Assembly (NCBI GenBank): GCA_020160955.1
Contig: JAIUOX010000004.1
Coordinates: forward strand, 1 to 64,000
Length of the DNA: 64,000 nucleotides
Direction of reading: 5' to 3'
Source: Pseudomonadota bacterium
Lineage (GTDB): Bacteria; Pseudomonadota; Alphaproteobacteria; Reyranellales; Reyranellaceae
The notes under the pieces were generated by a model. The model did not search any database, was not told where the DNA came from, and was given only the letters and a program-made list of their open reading frames with translations. The translations under genes were made by a program, and so were the position numbers. Shown here one piece after another: positions 55,827-64,000 of the stretch. Numbering within the stretch: position 1 is the first letter of the stretch; the number at the start of each line of letters is the position of its first letter.

Positions 55827-56818
55827 CGGACATCGCGCTGCCCGGCATCTCGGTCGTCGTCACCTGCTACAACTGCCGGGACTACATCGCCGACGCGATC
55901 CGCTCGGTCGCCGGGCAGACGCTGCGCGACTTCGAGTGCGTGATCGTCGACGACGCCTCGACCGACGGTTCGGCCGATGTCGTGCAGGCGACGCTCGACG
56001 ATCTCGCCGACCCGCGCTTCTCGCTGATCCGTCTCGACCGCAACGTCGGCCAGACCGGCGCGACGCGGCGCGGCCTGGCGGCGACCCGCGGCACCTTCGT
56101 CTGCTTCCTCGATTCCGACGACCTGTGGCACGCCGACTTCCTCGAACGCCACCTCGCCGCGCACCTCAACGAGACCTACGCGGTCGGCTTCACGGCCTGC
56201 AACGCGCGGCTGATCGACGGTCAGGGCAAGCTGATCGCCGGCTGCGTCTACTGGTTCGGCAAGGAGCGGGCGAGCGCCGACCGCGACCGAGCCTTCGCGC
56301 CGATCGACCCGGCCCGCGTGCCCAAGCTCGACGTCGCCAGGGGCACCGCGCGCTGGCAGGACTGGACGCCGTACCGCCTGTACACGAAGCGCGTCGTGCA
56401 CTGGGTCTGGGTCAGCACCTCGTCGATGATGTTCCGGCGCTCGCTGATCAACCTCGTGTTCCCCGACGACGACGAGACCTTCCGCCTGCACATGGACTTC
56501 TACGTCGTGGTGATGGCGCAGATGGTGGCGGGCTCGCTGCTGATCGACGAGGCGCTGTATTCCTACCGGCTGCACGGCCGCAACGGCGCGGCCGACAACC
56601 CGGTGCTGGGCGGCCGCCTGCATCTCTCCAGCCGCAACTGGGGCAACACCTACACGGTGATGCTCGACCGCATGCTGGCCGCCATGGTCGACGGCGAGGA
56701 CCGCTTCGTCGGCGCGCTGGGCGACCGCCAGTACCGGCGCATGCTGCTGCGCATGCGGGCGGCGCGCGCCGGCTGGCCGCTGTCCTGGCTGCTGGTGGCG
56801 CGCAGCTGGCTGGTCTGA
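55823..56818 (+). CDS. Glycosyltransferase family 2
   Basis: 331 residues from a GTG overlapping the dehydratase stop (GTGA). GT-A signatures: ISVVVTCYNCRDYIADAIRS, CVIVDDASTDGSADVV and the DxD-type FLDSDDLWHADFLERH. No strong membrane segments, so cytosolic or peripheral; acceptor unknown. Coupling to the dehydratase is positional and not obviously functional. Confidence 0.9.
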   Translation: MTDIALPGISVVVTCYNCRDYIADAIRSVAGQTLRDFECVIVDDASTDGSADVVQATLDDLADPRFSLIRLDRNVGQTGATRRGLAATRGTFVCFLDSDDLWHADFLERHLAAHLNETYAVGFTACNARLIDGQGKLIAGCVYWFGKERASADRDRAFAPIDPARVPKLDVARGTARWQDWTPYRLYTKRVVHWVWVSTSSMMFRRSLINLVFPDDDETFRLHMDFYVVVMAQMVAGSLLIDEALYSYRLHGRNGAADNPVLGGRLHLSSRNWGNTYTVMLDRMLAAMVDGEDRFVGALGDRQYRRMLLRMRAARAGWPLSWLLVARSWLV

Positions 56819-56828
56819 GCCGGCCGCC

Positions 56829-57335
56829 TCACCGGGCGCGCGGCGGCGGCACCCGGGCGGCGATGAAATCGGCGATGGCGGCCACGTCGTCGCGCCGGAA
56901 CCACGGCAGGGCCGTGTCGGTCGGCGGCTGGTCGGCCGCGACGGCGACGATCGCCGGGTCGTTGGCGACCATCGGCTCGCCGCCCGCCCGTACCTCGATC
57001 TTGCGGTGCGCCTCGCGCTTGTAGCCCTCGATCAGCACCAGGTCGGCCGGCGACAGGCGCGACAGCACCTCGCCGAGGGTCGGCTCGGTCTCGCGCATGA
57101 TGGCGTAGCGGCGGCCGCCGACCACCGCCACCTCGGTCGCTCCCGCGGCGCGGTGGCGCCACGAATCGCGCCCCGGCTGGTCGATGTCGAGATCGTGGTG
57201 GCCATGCTTGATCGTGCCGACCCGCCAGCCGCGCCGCACGAACTCGGCGACGAGGCGTTCGACCAGCGTGGTCTTGCCGGCATTCTTCCAGCCGACCACG
57301 CCGAACACGCGGCCCTCGTTGGGACCCTCGTTCAC
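56829..57335 (-). CDS. mobB: Molybdopterin-guanine dinucleotide biosynthesis protein MobB
   Basis: 168 residues from a GTG that overlaps the fdhD stop. P-loop VVGWKNAGKTTLVERLVAEF, then VGTIKHGHHDLDIDQPGRDS, WRHRAAGATEVAVVGG and DLVLIEGYKREAHRKIEV are diagnostic. It is a GTP-binding helper in making the bis-MGD form of the molybdenum cofactor used by formate dehydrogenases, consistent with fdhD next to it. Confidence 0.94.
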   Translation of the reverse strand: MNEGPNEGRVFGVVGWKNAGKTTLVERLVAEFVRRGWRVGTIKHGHHDLDIDQPGRDSWRHRAAGATEVAVVGGRRYAIMRETEPTLGEVLSRLSPADLVLIEGYKREAHRKIEVRAGGEPMVANDPAIVAVAADQPPTDTALPWFRRDDVAAIADFIAARVPPPRAR

Positions 57336-58132
57336 GGTGTCACCCGCTCCGGGTGGGCGTAGACGGTCAGGCGCCCGTCGCGCACGAAGGCGGCGAGCGC
57401 GACGCCGGACTGGGCCGCCACCTCGATGGCCAGCGAGGTCGGCGCCGACACCGCGGCGATCGCCCCGGCGCCCATCGCCGCGGCCTTGTGGACCATCTCG
57501 TAGGAGCAGCGGCTGGTGACGACGACGAAACCCTCGAGCGGCTCGTCGCGCGGGCGGCCGAGCACCGCGCCGCACAGCTTGTCGAGCGCGTTGTGGCGGC
57601 CGACATCCTCGCGCACCGCGACCAGCGTGCCGTCGGGGCGCGCCCAGCCGGCCGCGTGCATCGCGCCGTTGACCCGGTTGATCGCCTGCGCCGCCGGCAG
57701 CGCCGCCATCGCCCGGCCGATCGCCTCGCGCGACACCGAAGCGGCGCCGGTCGACACGGCGACCGGGCGCATCGCCTCGGCCAGGCTGTCGACCCCGCAC
57801 AGGCCGCACCCGGTGCGCCCGGCCAGCGTGCGACGGCGCTCGCGCAGCGCGGCCATGCGTTGCGCGGCGATGTCGAGCCGCACCTCGATTCCCTGGGCCA
57901 CGGCCTCGACCTCGACGTCGTAGATCTCGGACGGCGCCTCGACGATCCGCTCGGTCAGCGAGAAGCCGCGGCCGAAATCCTCGAGGTCGCACGGCGTCGC
58001 CATCATCACGGCGTGGCTGATGCCGTTGTAGACCAGCGCGACCGCGACCTCCTCGGCCACCGTCTCGTCGACCGGTTCGACACCGCCGGCCGTCAAGCGC
58101 CGTGCCGGGCGGCGCACCGAGCCCTCGCTCAT
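57332..58132 (-). CDS. fdhD: Formate dehydrogenase accessory sulfurtransferase FdhD
   Basis: 266 residues. The persulfide-carrying cysteine pair lies in RTGCGLCGVDSL. VREDVGRHNALDKLCG and VVTSRCSYEMVHKAAAMG are conserved. FdhD transfers sulfur from IscS-type desulfurase to the molybdenum cofactor of formate dehydrogenase. Its start overlaps the end of the preceding unknown gene, and mobB follows with a four-base overlap. Confidence 0.95.
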   Translation of the reverse strand: MSEGSVRRPARRLTAGGVEPVDETVAEEVAVALVYNGISHAVMMATPCDLEDFGRGFSLTERIVEAPSEIYDVEVEAVAQGIEVRLDIAAQRMAALRERRRTLAGRTGCGLCGVDSLAEAMRPVAVSTGAASVSREAIGRAMAALPAAQAINRVNGAMHAAGWARPDGTLVAVREDVGRHNALDKLCGAVLGRPRDEPLEGFVVVTSRCSYEMVHKAAAMGAGAIAAVSAPTSLAIEVAAQSGVALAAFVRDGRLTVYAHPERVTP

Positions 58133-58500
58133 GGCTCGACCTCGTCGATACGGATGTGCCGGCCCTGGCGGTCGAAGAAGCGGCCGCGGTTCAGGACCAG
58201 TGGATCGCGCTTCACGTCGGCCTCGACATCCTTCAGCCGGCGCGCCGCCACCGCGTCGGGCAGCGGCCCGCCCGTGGCGCCGAGGCCGACAAAGAACGCG
58301 ACGCCGTCCCACGCCGTGCGCGCACTGTCGAGCAGCTCGCGCATCTGGCGCCACGGCATGTCGTCGCCGACCAGGTGGGCATAGCTCGACTTCAGCGGCA
58401 CGACCTCGTCGCCCGCCATCCGCATCAGCAGGATGAAGGCGGTGAACGACCCGGTCTCGGCGTACTGCGCCGACAGCCACAGTTCGAAGTCTGTCTTCAC
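58129..58500 (-). CDS. Unknown protein coupled to fdhD
   Basis: 123 residues from a GTG; its stop overlaps the fdhD ATG (ATGA). Not recognised. Predicted soluble and mainly helical (LWLSAQYAETGSFTAFILLM, WRQMRELLDSARTAWDGVAF), with a basic C-terminus. Tight coupling with fdhD and mobB suggests a formate dehydrogenase maturation or assembly role, by context only. Confidence 0.7.
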   Translation of the reverse strand: MKTDFELWLSAQYAETGSFTAFILLMRMAGDEVVPLKSSYAHLVGDDMPWRQMRELLDSARTAWDGVAFFVGLGATGGPLPDAVAARRLKDVEADVKRDPLVLNRGRFFDRQGRHIRIDEVEP

Positions 58501-58510
58501 GGCGGGTCCG

Positions 58511-59017
58511 TCAGAACTCGACCACCGGGGTCGGCGGCATGTAGCGCTCGAACACCTGCAGGAAGGGTTGCCCCCGCTCCGCCTCGTACCAGGCCTCGAA
58601 GGCGCGGAAGGCGGCGATCGGATCCGACACGGCCGGCGGATCGGCCGGCGCCGTCGAGGCGTCGTCCGCCGGCGGCGCGGGGTGGCAAGCGGCATGCAGC
58701 GACTCGGCGATCGGCCGCAGCCAGTCGAGCAGCGGCCGCGCACCGTCGCCCAGTTCGCCGAGGCCGTCCTCCACCCAGCCGATCTCGCGGAACAGGGCGA
58801 CCAGCTGGCGCTCGACGGCGAGATCGCGATCGGGCTCGAGGGCGGCGATGCGCGCCATGTCCGCCAGCGCGCTGAGCCGCCGCCACGCGAAGGCCCGGGC
58901 CCGCTCGGCCTCCTTGAGCTGCGCCTCGACTTGGGCGCGCACCGCGCGCTCGGCGGCCTCGGCGGCGGTGCAGTCGGCCTGGAGCCGGGCGATCAGGGTG
59001 TCGGTAGCGGACGTCAT
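58511..59017 (-). CDS. Unknown helical protein at the head of the fdhD-mobB unit
   Basis: 168 residues. N-terminal coiled-coil-like helices (EAAERAVRAQVEAQLKEAER) and a C-terminal conserved-looking block (AFRAFEAWYEAERGQPFLQV followed by FERYMPP). No recognised domain and no signal peptide. Ten bases separate it from the next gene, so it is the probable first gene of a four-gene unit. The 258 bp upstream, to 59,275, hold no gene that I can support. Confidence 0.7.
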   Translation of the reverse strand: MTSATDTLIARLQADCTAAEAAERAVRAQVEAQLKEAERARAFAWRRLSALADMARIAALEPDRDLAVERQLVALFREIGWVEDGLGELGDGARPLLDWLRPIAESLHAACHPAPPADDASTAPADPPAVSDPIAAFRAFEAWYEAERGQPFLQVFERYMPPTPVVEF

Positions 59018-59275
59018 GACCTGTGCAATTGACCCCGGCCCCCTTGGAACGGCAAGCCCTTCGACGGCGGGAGGGGCCGATCGAGCCTCGCCCTGTGGGT
59101 AGCTTTCGCCGGCGGGGTAAGGTTCCCGTAAGTCGGGAGGCCGAAGATCGTCTTCAAGAGTTGGGCACCCTCTTGTCCGGCTCAGACCGCCCTCCTCCCT
59201 GAAGCAACCTGAGGCGGTCGCGACGGCGCGGGGCCTTGGTCTCGCGCCGTTTGCGTTGGCGGCCGACGATCGGCC

Positions 59276-59608
59276 TCAGCCTGATTCCTGGCCGCGCGCC
59301 CGCAACGCCATGCCGGTCGCCCGGAACTCCGAATCCTGCCGGATCTTGGCCGCCACGCGGGGATCGCCATCGCGGTTGACCAGTTCGATCAGCCGGTCGG
59401 TCTCCGCCACGCAGGACGCCGCCGCGGCGCGCGCCGCGACCGCCGGATCGAGGGCCTGGCCCTCGGCCTGCACCGAACGCGCGAGGCAGGCGTCGCGGTC
59501 CTTGTAGGCGGCGTTGATCTTGGTGGTCAGCCGCCCGTCGGACGGCGTGTGGTAGGCCGCCGCGCAACCGCCGAGCAGCAGGACGAACAAGAGGGGCGCA
59601 AACCGCAT
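59276..59608 (-). CDS. Small lipoprotein, paralogue of the divergent one
   Basis: 110 residues from the ATG at 59,608 (eight codons inside a longer frame), chosen because it gives a standard signal, APLLFVLLLGGC, with lipobox cysteine. The mature part (YKDRDACLAR, CVAETDRLIELV, DPRVAAKIRQDSEFRATGM, ARGQ) matches the gene at 59,769-60,119 block for block. Function unknown; outer-membrane or periplasmic anchoring expected. Confidence 0.78.
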   Translation of the reverse strand: MRFAPLLFVLLLGGCAAAYHTPSDGRLTTKINAAYKDRDACLARSVQAEGQALDPAVAARAAAASCVAETDRLIELVNRDGDPRVAAKIRQDSEFRATGMALRARGQESG

Positions 59609-59768
59609 CGACAAAGCCTCGAACCTGGGCACTTCCGGCCACCCGGCCGGAACGGATCGTGCCCTTGATACAACGGTCCGGGGCCGTCGTCAGCCGGGAC
59701 GAACCAGCCGCTTGACGCGGCGGGACAGGTGGGGAACTTACGGCGGTGGATACGTGGGGGTCCAGGCT

Positions 59769-60119
59769 ATGCGTTGGTTCATCCTCCTTTGCGCGCTGTT
59801 TCTCGGGGCGTGCGAGGGGAGCTTTTTCCGGGCCGAGCATCTCGGCAAGAAGGTTTCCCTTGAGAAGAGCTACGCGGCCCGCGACGCCTGCCTCGCCCGG
59901 AATGCCGATGCCGATTCGAGCGGCCCTGCCGACAACCAGACGCTGGCCCACACGGTGGCGATGGCCTGCGCCGCCGAGACCGACAAGCTGATCGCCGCCG
60001 CCGACCGCGGCGACGCCGATCCCAAGGTCGCCGCCCAGATCCGCAAGGACACCGAGTTCCGCGCCCTGAAGTACGTCATGAAGGCACGCGGCCAGGCGAT
60101 CTTCGACCCGGCCTCCTGA
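59769..60119 (+). CDS. Small lipoprotein, paralogue of the divergent one
   Basis: 116 residues from the ATG at 59,769. Signal with lipobox LFLGAC. Shares with the leftward neighbour the blocks YAARDACLAR, CAAETDKLI, DPKVAAQIRKDTEFRALK and ARGQ. The two genes are back to back with 160 bp between them, which suggests an inverted duplication. No known domain. Confidence 0.78.
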   Translation: MRWFILLCALFLGACEGSFFRAEHLGKKVSLEKSYAARDACLARNADADSSGPADNQTLAHTVAMACAAETDKLIAAADRGDADPKVAAQIRKDTEFRALKYVMKARGQAIFDPAS

Positions 60120-60131
60120 CCCGTCGTCGTC

Positions 60132-61142
60132 TCACCGGGACAGCCATGCCAGGCGGTGCCGGTAGGTGTAGCGCAGGCCGGGCGGATCGAAGGTCATCGA
60201 GACCGTCGCGCCGGAGTAGCGCGGCGCATCCTCCAGCACCTCGCTGCCGAAGCCGCGCTTCGGCGGCGTCGCCGGCGCAGGGCCGCCCCACTCGCTCCAG
60301 GTGAACTCGAAGGTCGGATCGCCGTCGGCGTCCCGGACCTTGCAGGCGATCGACACCCGGCCGCCCGGCACCGACAGTGCGCCGTACTTCACCGCGTTGG
60401 TCGCCAGCTCGTGGCAGATCAGCGCCAGCTGTTGCGCCGCCTTGGGCTCGAGCTCGATCGCCTCGCAGTGGTCGATGTCGACCTGGGAGCGATAGGGCTT
60501 CACCTGGCGCTCGACCAGGCCGCGGACATTCGGACGCTCGCCCAGCGATGCGCTGGACGCCGATGCCAGGGCGGCGATCCTTTCACGGAACGCCGCCCGT
60601 GCTTCCGCCGGCTCGAGCTCGCCCTGCAAGGTGCGGATGGCGATCAGCTGCACCACGCCGAAGAGATTGCCGAGGCGATGCTCCAGTTCCTTGACCAGCA
60701 GGCGGTGCTGGCGGGCCTCGGCGTCCTGCACGCGCAGGATCGTTCGGCGCTGCTGGCCCAGCCAGCCGATCGCCACGTTGAGCAAGGCAGCGACCACCAC
60801 CAGCGGCGTGCAGGCGACCAGGAACAGGCCGAGCTGGAGCGCCTCGATCTTCGTGCCATCGAACGACAGCGCGGGCGGCAGGAACAGGAACCAGGCGAGG
60901 CCCATCGAGAGAACCAGCGCCACCAGCCCGGGCAGCAACCCGCCGAGCGCGGCGACGATCCCGATCGCCGGAAAGTAGGTCGTGAAGAAGAGTCGGTCGC
61001 CGATCAGTGGATGGAGCGCCGCCCGCAACACGGTCGCGAGCACGACGGCGGCGACGGCAAGGAGATACGGCCGCCACCCGCCCTTCAGGCGATCGACGAG
61101 CTCGGCAGTCCAGATGCCCCACTTCGGGACCTTGTCCGGCAA
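60132..61142 (-). CDS. Membrane sensor histidine kinase, HWE/HisKA_2 type with DUF4118-like region
   Basis: 336 residues. About four N-terminal membrane segments (residues 25-125) with PLIGDRLFFTTYFPAIGIVA are like the KdpD-type DUF4118 region. The phospho-acceptor His is in LVKELEHRLGNLFGVVQLIA, typical of HisKA_2/HWE kinases. The ATPase domain has ICHELATNAVKYGALSVPGG. No response regulator is adjacent; such kinases often feed the general stress response in alphaproteobacteria. Confidence 0.88.
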   Translation of the reverse strand: MPDKVPKWGIWTAELVDRLKGGWRPYLLAVAAVVLATVLRAALHPLIGDRLFFTTYFPAIGIVAALGGLLPGLVALVLSMGLAWFLFLPPALSFDGTKIEALQLGLFLVACTPLVVVAALLNVAIGWLGQQRRTILRVQDAEARQHRLLVKELEHRLGNLFGVVQLIAIRTLQGELEPAEARAAFRERIAALASASSASLGERPNVRGLVERQVKPYRSQVDIDHCEAIELEPKAAQQLALICHELATNAVKYGALSVPGGRVSIACKVRDADGDPTFEFTWSEWGGPAPATPPKRGFGSEVLEDAPRYSGATVSMTFDPPGLRYTYRHRLAWLSR

Positions 61143-61329
61143 ACGGCGTCTCCCCGCGGAAAGGCTAGCGAAGCCCTGACCGGGGGCAAGCGATCACCGG
61201 GTCCGGTTGCGTACCGATCGAGGCGAGGCGCGCGGTCCCGCCGGGCCGCGCCCAAGCGGCGATGGAGATCGTTGCCGGGCGCGCGCGAAACGGGGTTGAA
61301 TGGACCGGCAGCGAGACGCGGAGGCACGC

Positions 61330-62154
61330 ATGGATACCAGCGGCACCCTCATCGACCACTACCGGCACGGCGACCTGGAACGGGCCTTCCTCGACGGGCT
61401 GCGCCGGGCCGGCAAGGATCCGGACCGCCTGTCGCCCGCCGACCTGATGGGCATGGACGAGTTTCACATCGGCGGCGCCGAGGCGACGCGCGAGCTCGTG
61501 ACGCAACTGGGCATCGGGCCCGGCATGAAGCTGCTCGACATCGGCAGCGGCCTCGGCGGTCCCGCGCGGCAACTGGCCAGCCTCGGCTGTCACGTCACCG
61601 GCGTCGACCTGTCCGGCGAATACGTGGCGGTCGCGCAGGCCCTGAGCGCCCGCATGGGGCTCGACGGCCAGGTCGTCTTCCGGCAGGGCGACGCCGCGAC
61701 GATGGACCTCGCGCCGAACCACTTCGACGGCGCCACCCTGCTGCATGTCGGCATGAACATCGCCGACAAGGCGGCGCTCGCCGCCGCCGTGCACCGCGCC
61801 CTCAAGCCCGGCGGCTTCTTCGCGGTCTACGACGTGATGCAGGTCGGCCCTGGAACCCTCGACTTCCCGGTGCCCTGGTCGAGCCGGCCCGAGACCAGCT
61901 TCGTCGTCCCGCCCGCCGCCTATCGCGCGGCGCTGGAAGGCGCCGGCTTCACCGTGTTCGCCGAGCGCGAGCGACGCCGCTTCGCGCTGGACTTCTTCGC
62001 GGCCATGCGCGCCCGCATGGCGCAAAGCGGCGGCCCGCCGCCACTGGGGCTGCACGTCCTCATGGGCCCCAGCGCCCCGCAGAAGACGGCCAACATGGTG
62101 GCGATGCTCGAGCGCGGCACCATCGCACCGGTCGAGTTGCTGGCCCGCAAGTAG
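61330..62154 (+). CDS. SAM-dependent methyltransferase
   Basis: 274 residues from the ATG at 61,330, which has GGAGG five bases upstream (an ATG ten codons earlier lacks it). Motif I LLDIGSGLGGPARQLA, acidic residue in VTGVDLSGEYVAVA, and LKPGGFFAVYDV are class I methyltransferase signatures. The N-terminus (LIDHYRHGDLERAFLDGLRR) resembles glycine/sarcosine and small-molecule methyltransferases. Substrate unknown. Confidence 0.85.
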   Translation: MDTSGTLIDHYRHGDLERAFLDGLRRAGKDPDRLSPADLMGMDEFHIGGAEATRELVTQLGIGPGMKLLDIGSGLGGPARQLASLGCHVTGVDLSGEYVAVAQALSARMGLDGQVVFRQGDAATMDLAPNHFDGATLLHVGMNIADKAALAAAVHRALKPGGFFAVYDVMQVGPGTLDFPVPWSSRPETSFVVPPAAYRAALEGAGFTVFAERERRRFALDFFAAMRARMAQSGGPPPLGLHVLMGPSAPQKTANMVAMLERGTIAPVELLARK

Positions 62155-62159
62155 GGAGT

Positions 62160-62255
62160 TGGCGGAAGAGAGCGGGAGTCGAACCCACCCAGGACCGGCT
62201 AACGGCCCTCTCTGGCTTTGAAGGCCAGCCGCCCCACCGGGAGCGCTTCTCTTCC
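62160..62255 (-). tRNA. selC: Selenocysteine tRNA (anticodon UCA)
   Basis: 96 bases including CCA, leftward. An eight-pair acceptor stem (GGAAGAGA with TCTCTTCC), a long variable arm and the UCA anticodon (complement of 62,219-62,221) identify tRNA-Sec. It lies 33 bp from the selB stop. It decodes UGA in selenoprotein messages, in line with the formate dehydrogenase helpers nearby. Confidence 0.97.
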
Positions 62256-62288
62256 ACTTCCAAATCTACGATGGGAAGCGCGCGCCTG

Positions 62289-64000
62289 TCACGCCTTGGC
62301 GGGGGTGTCGGCGTCGGCGGCCGGTGCGACGGCACCGAACTGGTTGAGTTTCTGCGGCACCGTCCGGCGCAGGTCGCCGCGGCGCACCGTGATGCCGTGG
62401 CGGTCGAAGAACTCGAGGATCAGGATCGCGACCTTGCGGCCGTTGTCGAGCTTGTCGCGGAACTCGGCGGCCGTGAACTCGCGGCCGAAGGCATGGGCGA
62501 TGGCGATCATCTCGGCCACCACCGGGCGCAGGAAGTACTGGTCGGGCGCCACCTCGACGACCCGGCCGACCTTGCCCAGCCGCTGCAGCAGGCGGCGCAT
62601 GTCGGTCTCGGGCACGTTGTAGGCGGTCGCGAAGTCGCGCACCCGCGGCGGCCGGAAGCGCTCGCGCGTCAGTTCGGCGTGGATCTTGCGCCACACCTCC
62701 TCGTCGCGCGCGCCGAGCTTCAGCGAGTGGCCGGGCAGGCGCAGGAAAGCGCCGTCGACCGTCACCTTCTTGGCCTTGATCTCCTGGTCGAGCAGCACCT
62801 TGAAGACGGCGGGCGGCCAGCGCCGCTTCAGCGTCAGGCGCAGCCGCTCGGGCTGCAGGCCGGGCGCGTCGGGCTTTTCCTCGTGGTGGGCCTTCAGCGT
62901 GTCGACGATGTCGGCGCGGGCCGCGGCAAGGGTGTCGGCGAGGAAGCCGTAGCCTTCCAGCCGCGCCCCGCCCGCCGCCTCGAGCAGCGCGTCGACGTCG
63001 ACCGGGCGCAGGTTGCGGGCGAGGCCGAAGCGCGCGAGGTCGACATGCGCCGTCTCCAGCCCCAGCAGTTTCGACAGCACCGTCTCGTCGGGCTCGGCCA
63101 GCGCCCCCAGCTCGGCGATGCGGCGCTCGGAGCGGCGGTTGCGCGGCGGGCCGAACGGATCGATCACCGCGGCGCCGGCGATGGTGCGGGTGGCCGAGGG
63201 ATCGCGCAGGATCACGCGGTCGCCGGACAGCGCGCCGACTTTCTCCTCCAGCACCAGCTGCGCCAGCGACGACCCGCCGGCCGGCAGCGTGTCGCCCTGC
63301 AGCAGCGCCACGCGTCCCATGACGTGCGCCGAGCCCAGGTGGACGTGGACCGGCGACCAGTGCTTCAGCGGCTGGCCCTCGGAGGCGAGCAGCGTCAGCC
63401 GCACGTCGAGCCGGTCGGTCGGGGCGTGCAGCTCGGGACCGACCACCCAGTCGCCGCGCTTCACGGCGTCCTTGGACAGGCGCGGCCCGGCGAGGTTCAG
63501 GGCGCAGCGCTCGCCGGCGCGGCCAATCTCGGCCGGACGGTTCTGCGCGTGCAGCGAGCGCACGCGCGCCTCCAGCCCGGACGGCGTCAGCAGCAGGCGA
63601 TCGTCGACCCGGATCTCGCCGGCATGGATGGTGCCGGTGACGACGACGCCGGCCCCCGGCAGGACGAAGCTGCGATCGACCGCCAGCCGCGCGAAGCCGG
63701 TGGCGCCCTTGCCGCTCTCGCCCAGCGCCAGCAGGCGCTCCTTCAGTTCGTCGATGCCGCGCCCGGTGACGGCCGACACCGGCACGATCTCCGCGCCGCC
63801 GAGCGCGGTGCCCGACAGCAGCGTCTCGACCTCGGCCATGCGCTCGAGCAGCTGGTCGTCGTCGACCAGGTCGGCCTTGGTCAGCGCGACGATGCCGCGG
63901 TCGAGGCCGAGCAGGTCCATGATCTGCAGGTGCTCGACGGTCTGCGGCTTGATGCCCTCGGCCGCCGACACGATCAGCAGCGCGGCGTCGATGCCGGTCG
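62289..64000 (-). CDS. selB: Selenocysteine-specific elongation factor SelB, 5' end outside window
   Basis: About 570 residues present; the first ~80-90 (with the G1-G3 motifs) are beyond base 64,000. The visible frame starts TGIDAALLIVSAAEGIKPQT and continues with the G4 region ALTKADLVDDD. Then come the EF-Tu-like domains II and III (VVTGTIHAGEIRVDDRLLLT) and the winged-helix repeats that bind SECIS RNA (RLGKVGRVVEVAPDQYFLRP). Delivers Sec-tRNA to ribosomes. selA is expected just upstream, outside the window. Confidence 0.95.
   Translation of the reverse strand, partial: TGIDAALLIVSAAEGIKPQTVEHLQIMDLLGLDRGIVALTKADLVDDDQLLERMAEVETLLSGTALGGAEIVPVSAVTGRGIDELKERLLALGESGKGATGFARLAVDRSFVLPGAGVVVTGTIHAGEIRVDDRLLLTPSGLEARVRSLHAQNRPAEIGRAGERCALNLAGPRLSKDAVKRGDWVVGPELHAPTDRLDVRLTLLASEGQPLKHWSPVHVHLGSAHVMGRVALLQGDTLPAGGSSLAQLVLEEKVGALSGDRVILRDPSATRTIAGAAVIDPFGPPRNRRSERRIAELGALAEPDETVLSKLLGLETAHVDLARFGLARNLRPVDVDALLEAAGGARLEGYGFLADTLAAARADIVDTLKAHHEEKPDAPGLQPERLRLTLKRRWPPAVFKVLLDQEIKAKKVTVDGAFLRLPGHSLKLGARDEEVWRKIHAELTRERFRPPRVRDFATAYNVPETDMRRLLQRLGKVGRVVEVAPDQYFLRPVVAEMIAIAHAFGREFTAAEFRDKLDNGRKVAILILEFFDRHGITVRRGDLRRTVPQKLNQFGAVAPAADADTPAKA

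Overview
The window is GC-rich bacterial chromosome, and its gene content is alphaproteobacterial. Indicators are the eno / FtsB-like / pdhA-pdhB-pdhC-lpd / lipA block with a lipoyl domain fused to E1-beta, a fused ispDF, the dusB-ntrB-ntrC-ntrY-ntrX array followed by hfq and hflX, a COQ10-like protein, and a SPOR-domain RlpA. The closest genus cannot be fixed without a search; a Reyranella/Rhodospirillales-type organism would fit.

Layout. 1-7.9 kb: tpiA (5' end off the window), secG, pyrG, two exported proteins, enolase, an AraC regulator, an AlaX editing protein and an FtsB-like protein. 8.1-14.7 kb: pyruvate dehydrogenase complex, lipoyl synthase and a COQ10-like protein. 14.7-25.3 kb: cinA-type amidase and ispDF (leftward), then dusB with two nitrogen two-component systems, a D-amino-acid transaminase and a HAD phosphatase. 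25.4-28.2 kb: hfq, hflX, a lone groES and an inositol-phosphatase family enzyme. 28.2-39.5 kb (all leftward): mazG, an exported protein, an MBL hydrolase, tatD, metG, holB, tmk, dacA, rlpA, mltB and a pcaB-like lyase.

39,590-49,736 is an integrated element of about 10.1 kb. It lies between a 39-bp copy of the 5' half of a tRNA-Ser gene and the intact tRNA-Ser(UGA). It carries a tyrosine integrase, a ribbon-helix-helix protein, a small excisionase-like protein, a RepA-like ATPase with an unknown partner, an HK97-type capsid and portal but no terminase, protease or tail genes, and a divergent cargo unit of a SIR2-like NAD-binding protein opposite a membrane protein and a small winged-helix-like protein. 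It looks like a phage-satellite-like or reduced prophage element with a defence candidate. Three details stand out. The element appears to have replaced the promoter and 5' half of the host tRNA gene. A compact promoter-terminator unit lies antisense to the start of the replication region. GTGACCAA repeats sit just inside both ends.

49.8-54.1 kb is an accessory stretch: a degenerate HNH-like protein, a potassium-channel-like protein, an MscS channel with a cyclic-nucleotide domain, small proteins, and a broken duplicate of the channel gene. 54.1-64.0 kb: an IlvD/Edd sugar-acid dehydratase, a glycosyltransferase, mobB and fdhD with two unrecognised companions, a divergent pair of related small lipoproteins, an HWE-type sensor kinase, a methyltransferase, the selenocysteine tRNA and selB (5' end off the window). 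Together mobB, fdhD, selC and selB indicate a selenocysteine- and molybdenum-dependent formate dehydrogenase encoded elsewhere.
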